Shown: one piece after another, positions 18,842-27,584 of the stretch | Position numbering within the stretch: position 1 is the first letter of the stretch | Layout of the letters: every line of letters starts with the position of its first letter | Origin: Herbidospora mongoliensis | GTDB lineage: Bacteria > Actinomycetota > Actinomycetes > Streptosporangiales > Streptosporangiaceae | Length of the DNA: 64,000 bases | Reading direction: 5' to 3' | NCBI RefSeq assembly: GCF_001570545.1 | Contig: NZ_BBXD01000016.1 | Span: 124,001-188,000 of the forward strand | Notes under the pieces: generated by a model | The model's database searches: none | The model's input: the letters and a program-made list of their open reading frames with translations, nothing else | Told to the model about the DNA's origin: nothing | Position numbers and translations under genes: made by a program

Positions 18842-19240
18842 ATGACGATGACCGACCCGATCGCAGACATGCTGACGCGTCTGCGTAATGCGAACTCGGC
18901 TTATCACGACTCCGTGACCATGCCGTACTCGAAGATCAAGGCGCACATCTCGGAGATCCTCCAGCAGGAGGGTTACATCCAGTCCTGGAGCGTCGAAGAC
19001 GCCAAGGTCGGCAAGAACCTCGTGGTCGAGCTGAAGTTCGGCCCGACCCGTGAGCGTTCGCTGGCCGGCATCCGCCGCGTCTCCAAGCCCGGTCTCCGGG
19101 TGTACGCCAAGAAGGACAACCTGCCCCGAGTCCTGGGCGGGCTGGGCGTCGCGATCATCTCGACGTCCGGCGGCCTGATGACCGACAAGCAGGCCGGCAA
19201 GCGCGGAGTAGGCGGGGAAGTCCTCGCCTACGTCTGGTAA
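18842..19240 (+). CDS. rpsH: 30S ribosomal protein S8
   Basis: Central-domain 16S rRNA-binding protein, 132 aa ([18 protein letters not shown]). The first of two close ATGs (18842, 18848) is chosen because actinobacterial S8 normally begins MTMTDP. The C-terminal [10 protein letters not shown] is typical. In E. coli, S8 represses the spc operon. Confidence 0.98.
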   Translation: MTMTDPIADMLTRLRNANSAYHDSVTMPYSKIKAHISEILQQEGYIQSWSVEDAKVGKNLVVELKFGPTRERSLAGIRRVSKPGLRVYAKKDNLPRVLGGLGVAIISTSGGLMTDKQAGKRGVGGEVLAYVW

Positions 19241-19258
19241 GAGGGGAGGAACCACAGC

Positions 19259-19801
19259 ATGTCGCGAATCGGACGGCTGCCCATCCCTGTACCGAGCGGT
19301 GTCGACATCACGATCGACGGCCGGGCTGTCCAGGTCAAGGGCCCGAAAGGCACGCTTTCTCACACCATCGCCGAGCCCATCGAGGTTCAGCGTGGTGACG
19401 ACGGCAACATCGCCGTCACCCGTCCCAACGACGAGAACAAGGTCCGTGCGCTGCACGGCCTGTCCCGCACGCTGATCGCCAACATGGTGACCGGTGTGAC
19501 TTCGGGTTACTCGAAGACGTTGGAGATCGTCGGCGTCGGCTACCGCGTTCAGGCCAAGGGCCCGACGCAGCTCGAGTTCTCGCTCGGCTTCAGCCACCCG
19601 GTGATCGTCGACGCGCCGGAGGGTGTCACCTTCCGCGTCGAGCGTCCGACCCTGTTCCACGTGGACGGGATCGACAAGCAGAAGGTTGGCGAGGTCTCGG
19701 CCAACATCCGCAAGTTGCGCAAGCCCGACCCGTACAAGGGTAAGGGCGTGCGCTACCAGGGCGAAGTCGTCCGCAAGAAGGTCGGAAAGGCTGGTAAGTA
19801 G
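19259..19801 (+). CDS. rplF: 50S ribosomal protein L6
   Basis: 50S protein near the factor-binding site, 180 aa, starting [17 protein letters not shown]. Two alpha/beta repeats are present, ending in the signature [15 protein letters not shown] good AGAGGGGAGG site precedes the ATG; rplR follows after 2 bp. Confidence 0.98.
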   Translation: MSRIGRLPIPVPSGVDITIDGRAVQVKGPKGTLSHTIAEPIEVQRGDDGNIAVTRPNDENKVRALHGLSRTLIANMVTGVTSGYSKTLEIVGVGYRVQAKGPTQLEFSLGFSHPVIVDAPEGVTFRVERPTLFHVDGIDKQKVGEVSANIRKLRKPDPYKGKGVRYQGEVVRKKVGKAGK

Positions 19802-19803
19802 TC

Positions 19804-20181
19804 ATGGCTGCGAAGTACGGCAAGCACAGCGCCGCTCGCGCCATTTCGCGAGCCCGCCGCCACCGTCGTGTGCGCAAGAACGTCGTCGGCACGCTCGAGC
19901 GTCCGCGCCTGGTCGTGAACCGATCCGCGCGGCACCTGTTCGTGCAGATCGTCGACGACGGCAAGGGCCACACGATCGTGAGCGCCTCCACCATGGACGC
20001 CCAGCTGCGTTCCCTGGAGGCCGACAAGACCGAGAAGGCGAAGAAGGTCGGCGAGCTTCTCGCTCAGCGGGCCAAGGACGCCGGGATCACCGCGGTCGTT
20101 TTCGACCGGGGTGGCAACCGCTACGCGGGCCGTATCGCGGCGCTGGCGGACAGCGCCCGTGAAGGCGGGTTGAGCTTCTGA
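19804..20181 (+). CDS. rplR: 50S ribosomal protein L18
   Basis: 5S rRNA-binding protein, 125 aa. It contains [20 protein letters not shown] and ends in [13 protein letters not shown] 2 bp after the rplF stop; rpsE begins 37 bp downstream. Confidence 0.98.
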   Translation: MAAKYGKHSAARAISRARRHRRVRKNVVGTLERPRLVVNRSARHLFVQIVDDGKGHTIVSASTMDAQLRSLEADKTEKAKKVGELLAQRAKDAGITAVVFDRGGNRYAGRIAALADSAREGGLSF

Positions 20182-20218
20182 TGACCCGTCCTATGAGCAA
20201 TGAGAAGAGGAACCACTG

Positions 20219-20854
20219 ATGGCTGGAGCTCCGCGTCGCGGCGGTACCGGCGGCGGTGGCGAGCGGCGGGAACGTCGTGACGATCGCCGCGGTGGCGCCC
20301 AGGAGAAGGGCGTCTCGTACATCGAGCGCGTCGTGAAGATCAACCGCGTGGCCAAGGTCGTCAAGGGTGGTCGCCGGTTCAGCTTCACCGCGCTGGTCAT
20401 CGTCGGCGACGGCAACGGCCTCGTCGGGGTCGGCTACGGCAAGGCCAAGGAAGTGCCCGCGGCGATCGCCAAGGGTGTCGAAGAGGCCAAGAAGCACTTC
20501 TTCAAGGTGCCGCGCATCCAGGGCACCATCCCGCACACCGTCCAGGGGGAGGACGCCGCCGGCGTCGTTCTGCTGCGTCCGGCCTCGCCCGGTACCGGTG
20601 TCATCGCGGGTGGTCCGGTGCGCGCGGTCCTGGAGTGCGCCGGGATCCACGACGTGCTGTCCAAGTCGCTCGGCTCGGACAACCCGATCAACATCGTGCA
20701 CGCCACCGTGGCGGCTCTGAAGGGCCTCTCGCGCCCCGAGGAGATCGCCGCCCGCCGTGGCCTGCCGATCGAGGACGTCGCTCCCAAGCGGATGCTGAGG
20801 GCGCGCGCCGAGGGTCTCGCCGAGGCCGCGGCCGCCGCGAAGGCGGGGAGCTAG
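20219..20854 (+). CDS. rpsE: 30S ribosomal protein S5
   Basis: Decoding-fidelity protein, 211 aa. The core ([20 protein letters not shown]) is preceded by about 35 residues rich in Gly and Arg, and the C-terminus ends in an Ala-rich tail, so it is longer than the E. coli protein (about 166 aa). ATG start at 20219 behind AAGAGGAA. rpmD follows 2 bp after the stop. Confidence 0.97.
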   Translation: MAGAPRRGGTGGGGERRERRDDRRGGAQEKGVSYIERVVKINRVAKVVKGGRRFSFTALVIVGDGNGLVGVGYGKAKEVPAAIAKGVEEAKKHFFKVPRIQGTIPHTVQGEDAAGVVLLRPASPGTGVIAGGPVRAVLECAGIHDVLSKSLGSDNPINIVHATVAALKGLSRPEEIAARRGLPIEDVAPKRMLRARAEGLAEAAAAAKAGS

Positions 20855-20856
20855 CC

Positions 20857-21039
20857 ATGGCCCGCCTGAAGATCACGCAGACCCGGTCCAAGATCGGTGG
20901 CAAGCAGAACCAGCGTGACTCGCTGCGTTCGCTTGGCCTGAAGCGAATCGGCGACGTCGTCGTGAAGGAGGACCGTCCCGAGATCCGCGGGATGGTCGCC
21001 GTCGTGACGCACCTCGTCGAGGTTGAAGAGGTCGACTAG
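20857..21039 (+). CDS. rpmD: 50S ribosomal protein L30
   Basis: Small 50S protein of 60 aa, [20 protein letters not shown] onward. The ATG at 20857 is 2 bp after the rpsE stop and is the only start giving a normal L30 N-terminus. rplO begins 2 bp after its stop. Confidence 0.97.
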   Translation: MARLKITQTRSKIGGKQNQRDSLRSLGLKRIGDVVVKEDRPEIRGMVAVVTHLVEVEEVD

Positions 21040-21041
21040 TC

Positions 21042-21497
21042 ATGACTGAGAACGCACCGCTGAAGATTCACGACCTGCGTCCCGCCCCGGGTGCCAACAA
21101 GTCCAAGGTCCGCAAGGGCCGTGGCGAGGGCTCCAAGGGCAAGACGTCCGGTCGCGGTACCAAGGGCACCCGGGCGCGTAACAAGGTGCCCCTCGGCTTC
21201 GAAGGTGGCCAGGTTCCGCTCCAGCGCCGCCTGCCGAAGCTGAAGGGCTTCTCCAACGCCCTGTTCAAGACGACCTACCAGGTCGTCAACCTTGACAAGC
21301 TGAGCGAGGTCTTCACCTCGGCCGGCGACGTGACCGTCGCCGACCTGGTGTCGAACGGCCTCGTTCGGAAGAACGAATTGGTCAAGGTTCTCGGAACCGG
21401 CGACATCTCCGTCGCGTTGAACGTGAAGGCGCACGCCTTCTCCGCCAGCGCCAAGGAGAAGATCGTCGCGGCCGGCGGCTCCGCCACGGAGCTGTAG
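21042..21497 (+). CDS. rplO: 50S ribosomal protein L15
   Basis: 50S assembly protein, 151 aa. The Gly/Lys-rich N-terminal region ([20 protein letters not shown]) and the globular C-terminal part are typical. Last ribosomal gene before secY; a 13-bp hairpin follows the stop. Confidence 0.98.
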   Translation: MTENAPLKIHDLRPAPGANKSKVRKGRGEGSKGKTSGRGTKGTRARNKVPLGFEGGQVPLQRRLPKLKGFSNALFKTTYQVVNLDKLSEVFTSAGDVTVADLVSNGLVRKNELVKVLGTGDISVALNVKAHAFSASAKEKIVAAGGSATEL

Positions 21498-21513
21498 GCC
21501 TCACGCATCACGA

Positions 21514-21544
21514 GGCGCGGAGGCTCGTTATGAGCCTCCGCGCC
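21514..21544 (+). terminator. hairpin between rplO and secY
   Basis: Perfect 13-bp stem: GGCGCGGAGGCTC (21514-21526) with GAGCCTCCGCGCC (21532-21544), loop GTTAT. No T-run follows. It may reduce read-through from the very strongly expressed ribosomal genes into secY. An extended -10-like TGGTAAGAC at 21608-21616 without a good -35 could start secY transcription. Confidence 0.7.
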
Positions 21545-21693
21545 CGTAGTGCGTTAGAGTTCGCTGGACAGTGAGCCCAGCTTCGCTGTCAAACTGCTCG
21601 TTTGATTTGGTAAGACCCGCAAGAAGACATGCCGATGGACGACCCCCGCACCATCGCTCACCGTTACCGCGTCTCTGGCGCGCAGGAGGGACC

Positions 21694-23010
21694 GTGCTAA
21701 CCGCTCTTACCCGGGCATTCCGGACGCCGGACCTGCGCAAGAAGCTGCTTTTCACCCTGGGTATCATTGCGATTTTCCGCCTGGGCTCGGTTCTGCCGAC
21801 CCCTGGTGTGAATACCGAGAATGCCCGTAAGGCTCTGGAAGCGGTTCAATCTAGCGAGCTCAGCAGTATTTACGGGATGGTCCAGCTCTTCAGTGGCGGC
21901 GCGTTGCTGAAGCTTTCAGTGTTCGCGCTGGGCATCATGCCCTACATCACGGCCAGCATCATCCTGCAGCTGCTGACTGTCGTGATCCCTCGCCTCGAAG
22001 CCCTCAAAAAAGAGGGTCAGGCAGGCACTGCCAAGATCACACAGTATACCCGTTATCTCACCATCGGCCTGGCGATTCTCCAGTCGACGGCGTTCGTCGC
22101 GCTGGCCCGGTCCGGACAGCTGTTCGGCACCTCCGCCAACGATCTCCCGATCCTGCTGAACGACGACATCTTCACCGTCGTCGTCATGGTCATCACGATG
22201 ACCGCGGGTACGGCCGTCATCATGTGGCTCGGTGAGCTCATCACCGACCGCGGCGTCGGCAACGGCATGTCGATCCTGATCTTCACCCAGATCATCGCGG
22301 TCTTCCCGTCGGAACTGATGAACATCTTCCGGCAGAAGGGCGCTTTCACCTTCGTCATCGTCCTGATCGTCGGCATCTTCATGATCGCCGCGGTCGTGTT
22401 CGTCGAGCAGGCCCAGCGTCGCATTCCGGTGCAGTACGCCAAGCGCATGGTCGGTCGCCGTATGTACGGCGGCACCTCGACCTACATCCCGTTGAAGGTC
22501 AACCAGGCCGGCATCATCCCGGTCATCTTCGCCTCCTCGCTGCTCTACCTGCCGCAGCTGCTGGTCACGTTGTTCGCCAACAGCCAAGAGAGCAACCCGG
22601 TGGTCGAGTGGATCGCGCAGAACTTCGGTTCCGGCGACACCCCGATCTACATGGCGACCTTCTTCCTCCTGATCGTGTTCTTCACGTACTTCTACGTGTC
22701 CATCACCTTCAACCCTGTTGAAGTCGCCGACAACATGAAGAAGTACGGTGGGTTCATTCCGGGCATTCGTCCGGGCCGGCCGACCGCCGAGTACCTGAAC
22801 TACGTGCTCACCCGGTTGACCGCACCGGGGTCGCTGTATCTGGGCCTGATCTCCATGGTCCCGATCTTCGCCCTCACGCTGGCCGGAGCTTCCCAGAACT
22901 TCCCGTTCGGAGGAACGAGCATTCTGATCATGGTGGGTGTCGGGCTCGACACGGTGAAGCAGATTGAGAGCCAACTGCAGCAGCGCAACTACGAGGGCTT
23001 CCTGAGATAG
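21694..23010 (+). CDS. secY: preprotein translocase subunit SecY
   Basis: Pore subunit of the Sec translocon, 438 aa, with ten hydrophobic segments and the cytosolic loop [17 protein letters not shown]. Start GTG at 21694 is chosen because AGGAGG lies 5 bp upstream and the product begins [17 protein letters not shown]. An in-frame ATG-type reading 123 bp upstream gives an atypical Arg/Pro/His-rich leader. The stop shares a base with adk. Confidence 0.97.
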   Translation: MLTALTRAFRTPDLRKKLLFTLGIIAIFRLGSVLPTPGVNTENARKALEAVQSSELSSIYGMVQLFSGGALLKLSVFALGIMPYITASIILQLLTVVIPRLEALKKEGQAGTAKITQYTRYLTIGLAILQSTAFVALARSGQLFGTSANDLPILLNDDIFTVVVMVITMTAGTAVIMWLGELITDRGVGNGMSILIFTQIIAVFPSELMNIFRQKGAFTFVIVLIVGIFMIAAVVFVEQAQRRIPVQYAKRMVGRRMYGGTSTYIPLKVNQAGIIPVIFASSLLYLPQLLVTLFANSQESNPVVEWIAQNFGSGDTPIYMATFFLLIVFFTYFYVSITFNPVEVADNMKKYGGFIPGIRPGRPTAEYLNYVLTRLTAPGSLYLGLISMVPIFALTLAGASQNFPFGGTSILIMVGVGLDTVKQIESQLQQRNYEGFLR

Positions 23011-23696
23011 TGCGCGTCGTCCTGGTCGGGCCCCCCGGAGCGGGCAAGGGGACGCAGGCCCAGTTCATCGCATCGCACCTGTCGATCCCGAAAATCTCGA
23101 CAGGTGACATTTTCCGCGCCAACGTGTCGGGTGGCACGGAACTCGGAAAGCTGGCCAAGACCTTCATGGACCGCGGGGACCTGGTCCCCGACGAGGTGAC
23201 GATCGCGATGGTGCGCGACCGCCTCGCCGAAGACGACGCGCAGGACGGTTTCCTGCTCGACGGCTTCCCGCGGAACGTGGCGCAGGCCGAGGTGCTCAAG
23301 AAGATGCTGGCCGACTTGGGTTCCGGGCTCGACCTGGTGCTGGAGCTCGTCGTCGACGACGACGAGGTGGTCCGGCGCCTGGCCGGGCGGCGCACCTGCC
23401 GCTCGTGTGGCAAGGTCTGGCACGTCGACTTCGACCCGCCCAAGAAGGAAGGTGTCTGCGACGCCTGCGGTGGTCAGCTGTTCCAGCGTGACGACGACCG
23501 TGAGGAGACCATCAGGCACCGCCTGGAGGTCTACCAGGAGCAGACGTCGCCACTGGTCAACTTCTACGCCGACGAGGGCATCCTGCGCGGCGTCGACGCG
23601 ACCGGTCCGGTCGAAGAGGTCACCGGCCGCGCGATGGGCGAGTTGCGCGGCTTCAACCGCGGCCCTGCCCAGGAACAGGACAGCGACGAGAGCTAA
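23010..23696 (+). CDS. adk: adenylate kinase
   Basis: Converts AMP + ATP to 2 ADP, 228 aa. P-loop GPPGAGKGT is at residues 7-15, and the catalytic DGFPRN motif is present. The LID has four cysteines (C130, C133, C150, C153), the zinc-binding version. About 15 polar residues extend the C-terminus. GTG start overlaps the secY stop by one base: the classic secY-adk-map order. Confidence 0.97.
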   Translation: MRVVLVGPPGAGKGTQAQFIASHLSIPKISTGDIFRANVSGGTELGKLAKTFMDRGDLVPDEVTIAMVRDRLAEDDAQDGFLLDGFPRNVAQAEVLKKMLADLGSGLDLVLELVVDDDEVVRRLAGRRTCRSCGKVWHVDFDPPKKEGVCDACGGQLFQRDDDREETIRHRLEVYQEQTSPLVNFYADEGILRGVDATGPVEEVTGRAMGELRGFNRGPAQEQDSDES

Positions 23697-23714
23697 GCGT
23701 CAGACCCGCTCGGA

Positions 23715-23747
23715 AACGCCACCCCATGGATTGCGTGGGGTGGCGTT
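23715..23747 (+). terminator. terminator after adk
   Basis: Perfect 12-bp stem AACGCCACCCCA / TGGGGTGGCGTT (23715-23726, 23736-23747), loop of 9 nt, then CCTGTTG. It separates secY-adk from map, so map probably has its own promoter, which I could not identify with confidence. Confidence 0.75.
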
Positions 23748-23819
23748 CCTGTTGGGGGACAATGTATTGAATCGGGCAAATGCCCCTGAAAGATGATCCA
23801 CCCAAGGGGTGCCTACGGG

Positions 23820-24623
23820 ATGTTTCGGAAGAACAAGCACGGGATCCAGATCAAGACGCCCGAGCAGGTCGTCAAGATGCGCGCGGCCGGCCTGGTGGTC
23901 GGGCGCACGCTCGACCTGCTGAGGCGGTCGGTCGAGCCGGGCATCACGCCGCTCGACCTCGACGCGATCGCCGAGAAGGCGATCAGGGACGAGGGCGCGA
24001 TCCCGTCGTTCAAGGGCTACCAGGGTTTCCCGGCGACGATCTGCGCGTCGGTCAACCAGGAGGTCGTCCACGGCATCCCGGCCGATGCGCACAAGCTGCG
24101 TGAGGGCGACATCATCTCGATCGACTGCGGCGCGATCCTCGACGGCTGGCACGGCGACTCGGCCATCACCGTCCCGGTGGGGGAGGTCGACCCCAAGTTG
24201 CTCGATCTGATCCGCGTGACCGAAGAGGCCATGTGGGCCGGTATCCGGGCTCTGAAGGTCGGCGTCCACCTGTCGGACATCGGTCACCGCATCGAGAAGT
24301 ACGTGCGCTCCCAGGGCCGCTACGGCATCCCCCAGGAGTACGGCGGCCACGGCATCGGCACCGAGATGCACATGGACCCGTGGGTGGCCAACCACGGCAA
24401 GCCCGGCCGGGGGCCGAAGCTGGAGGCCGGCATGTGCCTGGCGATCGAGCCGATGGTCAACCTGGGCACCGACCAGACCCGCGTGCTGTCCGACGACTGG
24501 ACGGTCGTCACCCAGGACGGCAAGGCGTCGGCGCATTTCGAGCACAGCGTGGCGGTCACCGCCGAAGGCCCGCTCGTTCTCACCGCGCTCGATGGCGGCA
24601 AAGAACGGCTTGCCACTACATAA
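23820..24623 (+). CDS. map: methionine aminopeptidase, type I
   Basis: Removes initiator Met from nascent proteins, 267 aa from ATG at 23820, which has AAGGGG about 10 bp upstream. ATG at 23793 would add nine residues and cannot be excluded. The metal ligands lie in DCGAILDGWHGDSA (two Asp), GGHGIGTEMHMDP (His), AIEPM (Glu) and HFEHSVAV (Glu). The active-site region is complete. Here map is followed by two non-ribosomal genes before infA. Confidence 0.95.
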   Translation: MFRKNKHGIQIKTPEQVVKMRAAGLVVGRTLDLLRRSVEPGITPLDLDAIAEKAIRDEGAIPSFKGYQGFPATICASVNQEVVHGIPADAHKLREGDIISIDCGAILDGWHGDSAITVPVGEVDPKLLDLIRVTEEAMWAGIRALKVGVHLSDIGHRIEKYVRSQGRYGIPQEYGGHGIGTEMHMDPWVANHGKPGRGPKLEAGMCLAIEPMVNLGTDQTRVLSDDWTVVTQDGKASAHFEHSVAVTAEGPLVLTALDGGKERLATT

Positions 24624-24654
24624 TTGGTAAAAAGACGCATTTGGAGGTTCGGTC

Positions 24655-25098
24655 ATGGCATTCAGTCCGGAGATGCGCGCCTCTGACGCCGACCGGGAGA
24701 AGGTCGCGGCCGCCCTTCGGGAGCACATGGTCGAAGGGCGTCTGAACACCGAGGAGTTCGGCGAGCGACTGGAGGCCGCCTACGCCGCCCGGACCTTCGG
24801 CGAGCTCCAGGTGCTCACGCGGGACCTGCCCGACACCGACCTCAAGAACCTCCCGGCCCGTCCCGAGCCGATGAAACCGCAGGCCAAGAAGGATTCCAAG
24901 AAGATGCGGGAGGCCTGGTCGGTGTGGGCCACGGTCGCCGGGATCAACTGGTTCATCTGGCTGATGATCACTGTGACGAGTGGCGACGCCCCCTATGCGT
25001 GGCCGCTGTGGGTGATGGGGCCGTGGGGGATCGGGCTGCTGATCGCGACCCTGGCCCAAAGCCAGAATGGCGAGAAAAAGCGTGAATTGGGCTCCTGA
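24655..25098 (+). CDS. DUF1707 / 2TM domain membrane protein
   Basis: 147 aa. Residues 1-55 match the DUF1707 (SHOCT-like) pattern: MRASDADREKVAAALREHM, LNTEEFGERL and AYAARTFGEL. A Pro/Lys linker and two transmembrane helices (about 85-103 and 112-131) follow, the usual 2TM arrangement. Function of the family is unknown. Start ATG at 24655 with TTGGAGG upstream. It lies 31 bp after map and may be co-transcribed with it. Confidence 0.85.
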   Translation: MAFSPEMRASDADREKVAAALREHMVEGRLNTEEFGERLEAAYAARTFGELQVLTRDLPDTDLKNLPARPEPMKPQAKKDSKKMREAWSVWATVAGINWFIWLMITVTSGDAPYAWPLWVMGPWGIGLLIATLAQSQNGEKKRELGS

Positions 25099-25225
25099 AT
25101 GTGCCGTTGTGCACGCTCGGCGTTGAGTGCGTATTCGTCCACAGATAGGGCGGTTCGGTCTTCCTAATGTGAGCGGTGTCCGGAGATGAGCAGCATCCCG
25201 GAAGGTCTCACTGGAGGACAGAAGA

Positions 25226-25696
25226 ATGCGCAAGCTCTCCCGCGCTCTCGCCGGCACCGCCCTCGCCGCCGGTCTGATGGCCGGCGCCATGGCCGCCCCG
25301 GCCACCGCCGCCGCGACCACCTCGGCCGCCACGGTCTCGGCGGCGCCGTCCAAGCACTTCTTCGGTGCGTACTACTCCCACTGGAGCAACGGCTTCGAGA
25401 AGAGCCACAAGTCCTACTTCAAGGGCTACTGGACCAACAGCGGCGGCCAGTACTGGTTCTACGGCGACGTCTTCGACCGCGACCGTGACCGCCAGTGGAC
25501 CTACGTCTGGTACCGCTACACCGACAAGTTCGGCCGCAGCCACGAGAAGTTCTTCAAGAACAACTCCTTCAGCCACGGCAACCGGTTCAACAAGTTCTTC
25601 GGCTTCAAGAAGGGCTTCGTGAAGGACGTCGACTTCCGGGTCTGCGAAGGCGTCAACAAGTTCGACGACTGCGGTGGCTGGGGCGACGCCTTCTGA
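25226..25696 (+). CDS. secreted aromatic/Lys-rich protein, unknown function
   Basis: 156 aa. A signal peptide is clear (MRKLSRALAGTALAAGLMAG, cleavage after an A-x-A in the ATAAA region near residue 30). The mature protein is very rich in Phe, Tyr, Trp, Lys, His and Asn. Two related segments are visible, EKSHKSYFKGYWTN and GRSHEKFFKNNSF, suggesting an internal repeat. Only two cysteines (near the C-terminus, VCEGVNKFDDC) may form a disulfide. CTGGAGGA precedes the ATG; a strong terminator follows. No family recognised. Confidence 0.85.
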   Translation: MRKLSRALAGTALAAGLMAGAMAAPATAAATTSAATVSAAPSKHFFGAYYSHWSNGFEKSHKSYFKGYWTNSGGQYWFYGDVFDRDRDRQWTYVWYRYTDKFGRSHEKFFKNNSFSHGNRFNKFFGFKKGFVKDVDFRVCEGVNKFDDCGGWGDAF

Positions 25697-25718
25697 GCCG
25701 TGCCGCACCCCAGGATTC

Positions 25719-25752
25719 CGGGGCCCGTCCTGACCAGGACGGGCCCCGTTTC
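25719..25752 (+). terminator. terminator of the secreted protein gene
   Basis: 13-bp stem (25719-25731 with 25736-25748, core GGGGCCCGTCCT / AGGACGGGCCCC), loop of 4 nt, then TTTCTT. A strong rho-independent stop 22 bp after the stop codon. Confidence 0.92.
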
Positions 25753-25867
25753 TTCTGGGCGGGTTCACCGCGTGAGGGTTCATGCCGACTCTTTGCCCTA
25801 CGGGCCTGTTGGCGGGGTTGTCCCCGGGTAGGTGATCTTTGTCGGCCGGGTGGGAGTCCCTCGGCCG

Positions 25868-25962
25868 CCGGGCGCTCCGGCTGAGCGGACCGCCCGGGCG
25901 CGAAGCCACCGGGCCCACCCGATCCGGCATGTCGGCGGTGCCGGACGGGTGGGCCCGGTTTT
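25868..25962 (+). other. orphan hairpin pair upstream of infA (candidate ncRNA or attenuator)
   Basis: First hairpin: CCGGGCG (25868-25874) with CGCCCGG (25891-25897) plus an inner TCCG/CGGA. Second: a perfect 14-bp outer stem (25908-25921 with 25946-25959, ACCGGGCCCACCCG and its complement) continued by TCCGGC/GCCGGA past one bulged A, then TTTT. The previous gene already has its own terminator at 25719-25752, so this second terminator has no visible gene to end. The stretch 25753-26175 otherwise holds no convincing ORF. Confidence 0.6.
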
Positions 25963-26012
25963 GCGGTATCCTGGAAAGCGGTTGTGTACGAGGGCCCGAT
26001 CTGTGAGATCGT

Positions 26013-26042
26013 TTCGCGTTCCGCGCTGGGTTGCCGTACACT
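26013..26042 (+). promoter_or_regulatory. probable infA promoter
   Basis: TACACT at 26037-26042 is a good actinobacterial -10; the best -35 is TTCGCG at 26013-26018 (18-bp spacer), which is weak. A 13-nt palindrome GATCTGTGAGATC lies just upstream at 25998-26010. The inferred leader to infA is about 125 nt. Confidence 0.45.
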
Positions 26043-26175
26043 CCCTTGTCGGTTCACTATGACCTTTTGCGTGGGCGGCCCTAGCTGCCGCCGCTCTCTG
26101 AAACGCCTGAAGGTCGCGGCTGATTAGTGTTCCGAAGCCTCCGACGACCGAGCATCAGTGAAACGTGAGGAACTT

Positions 26176-26397
26176 TTGGCCAAGAAAGACGGCGCCATCG
26201 AGATCGAGGGCACTGTGGTCGAGTCGCTCCCGAACGCCATGTTCCGGGTGCAGCTCGACAACGGCCATAAGGTCCTGGCCCACATCAGCGGCAGGATGCG
26301 TATGCACTACATCCGCATCCTCCCGGACGACCGGGTCGTCGTGGAGCTGAGCCCCTACGACCTCACTCGCGGCCGGATCGTCTACCGGTACAAGTAG
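26176..26397 (+). CDS. infA: translation initiation factor IF-1
   Basis: OB-fold factor blocking the A-site during initiation, 73 aa from TTG at 26176 (read as [20 protein letters not shown]). This start gives the standard actinobacterial length and places GAGGA 4 nt upstream. GTG at 26158 would add six residues and place the SD inside the gene. The C-terminus [12 protein letters not shown] is typical. rpmJ follows 14 bp later. Confidence 0.93.
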   Translation: MAKKDGAIEIEGTVVESLPNAMFRVQLDNGHKVLAHISGRMRMHYIRILPDDRVVVELSPYDLTRGRIVYRYK

Positions 26398-26411
26398 GAA
26401 CGATAAGGACT

Positions 26412-26525
26412 ATGAAGGTCAAGCCGAGCGTCAAGAAGATCTGTGACAAGTGCAAGGTGATCCGCCGGCACGGTCGAGTCATGGTGATCTGCGACAACCT
26501 GCGCCACAAGCAGCGCCAGGGCTAG
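26412..26525 (+). CDS. rpmJ: 50S ribosomal protein L36, zinc type
   Basis: 37 aa ([20 protein letters not shown] onward). C11, C14, C27 and H32 form the zinc site, so this is the C+ form. AAGGA lies just upstream of ATG at 26412. The conserved infA-rpmJ-rpsM order supports the call. Confidence 0.97.
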   Translation: MKVKPSVKKICDKCKVIRRHGRVMVICDNLRHKQRQG

Positions 26526-26530
26526 TCGCC

Positions 26531-26587
26531 ACCGGCCCCTGCTGAGTCCGCCCGAGGTGGCGGACTCGTCGCGTATGCGGGGCCGGT
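26531..26587 (+). promoter_or_regulatory. nested two-tier inverted repeat between rpmJ and rpsM
   Basis: Outer arms ACCGGCCCC (26531-26539) and GGGGCCGGT (26579-26587) enclose a second perfect 9-bp hairpin GAGTCCGCC/GGCGGACTC (26544-26552, 26559-26567). Further stems follow at 26620-26635 (CCCTCC/GGAGGG), 26653-26671 and 26673-26697 before rpsM. The 216-nt gap therefore looks like a structured leader for rpsM-rpsK-rpsD-rpoA. S4 controls the equivalent operon in E. coli and B. subtilis; a similar role here is inference. Confidence 0.65.
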
Positions 26588-26741
26588 ATCTGTAATCGCG
26601 CGCCACACTTGCGAAGGCGCCCTCCCTCGGGAGGGTGAACCACGCGGGAGACCCCCGGTCGGAGGCCGGGGCCCTCACCCCGGGCATTGGGGAGGGGCGT
26701 GGGGCGCAGGACCTCCGTGACACGAAGGAGAATGCCCGACC

Positions 26742-27122
26742 ATGGCTCGCCTGGTTGGCGTCGACCTCCCCCGCGACAAGCGGCTGGAGATCGCTCTCAC
26801 CTACATTTACGGCATCGGCCGTACCCGCGCGCTCGAAATCCTGGACGCCACCGGCGTCTCCGGCGACTTGCGCGTGCACCAGCTCTCTGACGTCGAGCTC
26901 GTGCCCATGCGTGACTACATCGAGTCGAACTACAAGATCGAGGGTGACCTCCGTCGCGAAGTTCAGGCCGACATTCGTCGCAAGATCGAAATCGGCTGCT
27001 ACCAGGGAATCCGGCACCGCAAGGGCCTGCCCGTCCACGGTCAGCGGACGCAGACGAACGCGCGTACCCGCAAGGGCAAGAAGAAGACCGTGGCCGGCAA
27101 GAAGAAGCCGGGCAAGAAGTAG
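26742..27122 (+). CDS. rpsM: 30S ribosomal protein S13
   Basis: 30S head protein forming a bridge to L5, 126 aa, starting [19 protein letters not shown]. The signature [20 protein letters not shown] and a Lys-rich tail are present. ACGAAGGAGA precedes the ATG at 26742. Confidence 0.98.
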   Translation: MARLVGVDLPRDKRLEIALTYIYGIGRTRALEILDATGVSGDLRVHQLSDVELVPMRDYIESNYKIEGDLRREVQADIRRKIEIGCYQGIRHRKGLPVHGQRTQTNARTRKGKKKTVAGKKKPGKK

Positions 27123-27159
27123 TCCTTAGCTGCAGCCCATTTCAGGAGATAGCGCTTAA

Positions 27160-27564
27160 ATGCCGCCGAAGAGCCGCCAGGGCGCACCCAAGAAGGTGCG
27201 CCGCAAGGAAAAGAAGAACATTGCTCATGGGCACGCCCATATCAAGAGCACGTTCAACAACACGATCGTCTCGATCACTGACCCCAACGGCAATGTGATC
27301 GCCTGGGCCAGCGCCGGCCACGTCGGGTTCAAGGGCTCTCGTAAGTCCACCCCGTTCGCCGCTCAGATGGCCGCCGAGAACGCCGCTCGCCGCGCCATGG
27401 AGCACGGCATGCGTAAGGTCGACGTCTTCGTCAAGGGCCCCGGTTCCGGCCGGGAGACCGCGATCCGTTCGCTTCAGGCGACCGGGCTCGAGGTCGGGTC
27501 CATCCAGGACGTGACGCCGGTCCCGCACAACGGTTGCCGTCCGCCGAAGCGCCGCCGCGTCTGA
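27160..27564 (+). CDS. rpsK: 30S ribosomal protein S11
   Basis: 30S platform protein lining the mRNA exit, 134 aa. The core [15 protein letters not shown] motif ([16 protein letters not shown]) and the C-terminal [13 protein letters not shown] are present. CAGGAG precedes ATG at 27160. Confidence 0.98.
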   Translation: MPPKSRQGAPKKVRRKEKKNIAHGHAHIKSTFNNTIVSITDPNGNVIAWASAGHVGFKGSRKSTPFAAQMAAENAARRAMEHGMRKVDVFVKGPGSGRETAIRSLQATGLEVGSIQDVTPVPHNGCRPPKRRRV

Positions 27565-27584
27565 CGTCCAGGAGATAAGAGAAA

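Noticed and set aside
21571-21693. 41-codon N-terminal extension of SecY
   Set aside because: Arg/Pro/His-rich and preceded by no SD, whereas AGGAGG sits just before GTG 21694.
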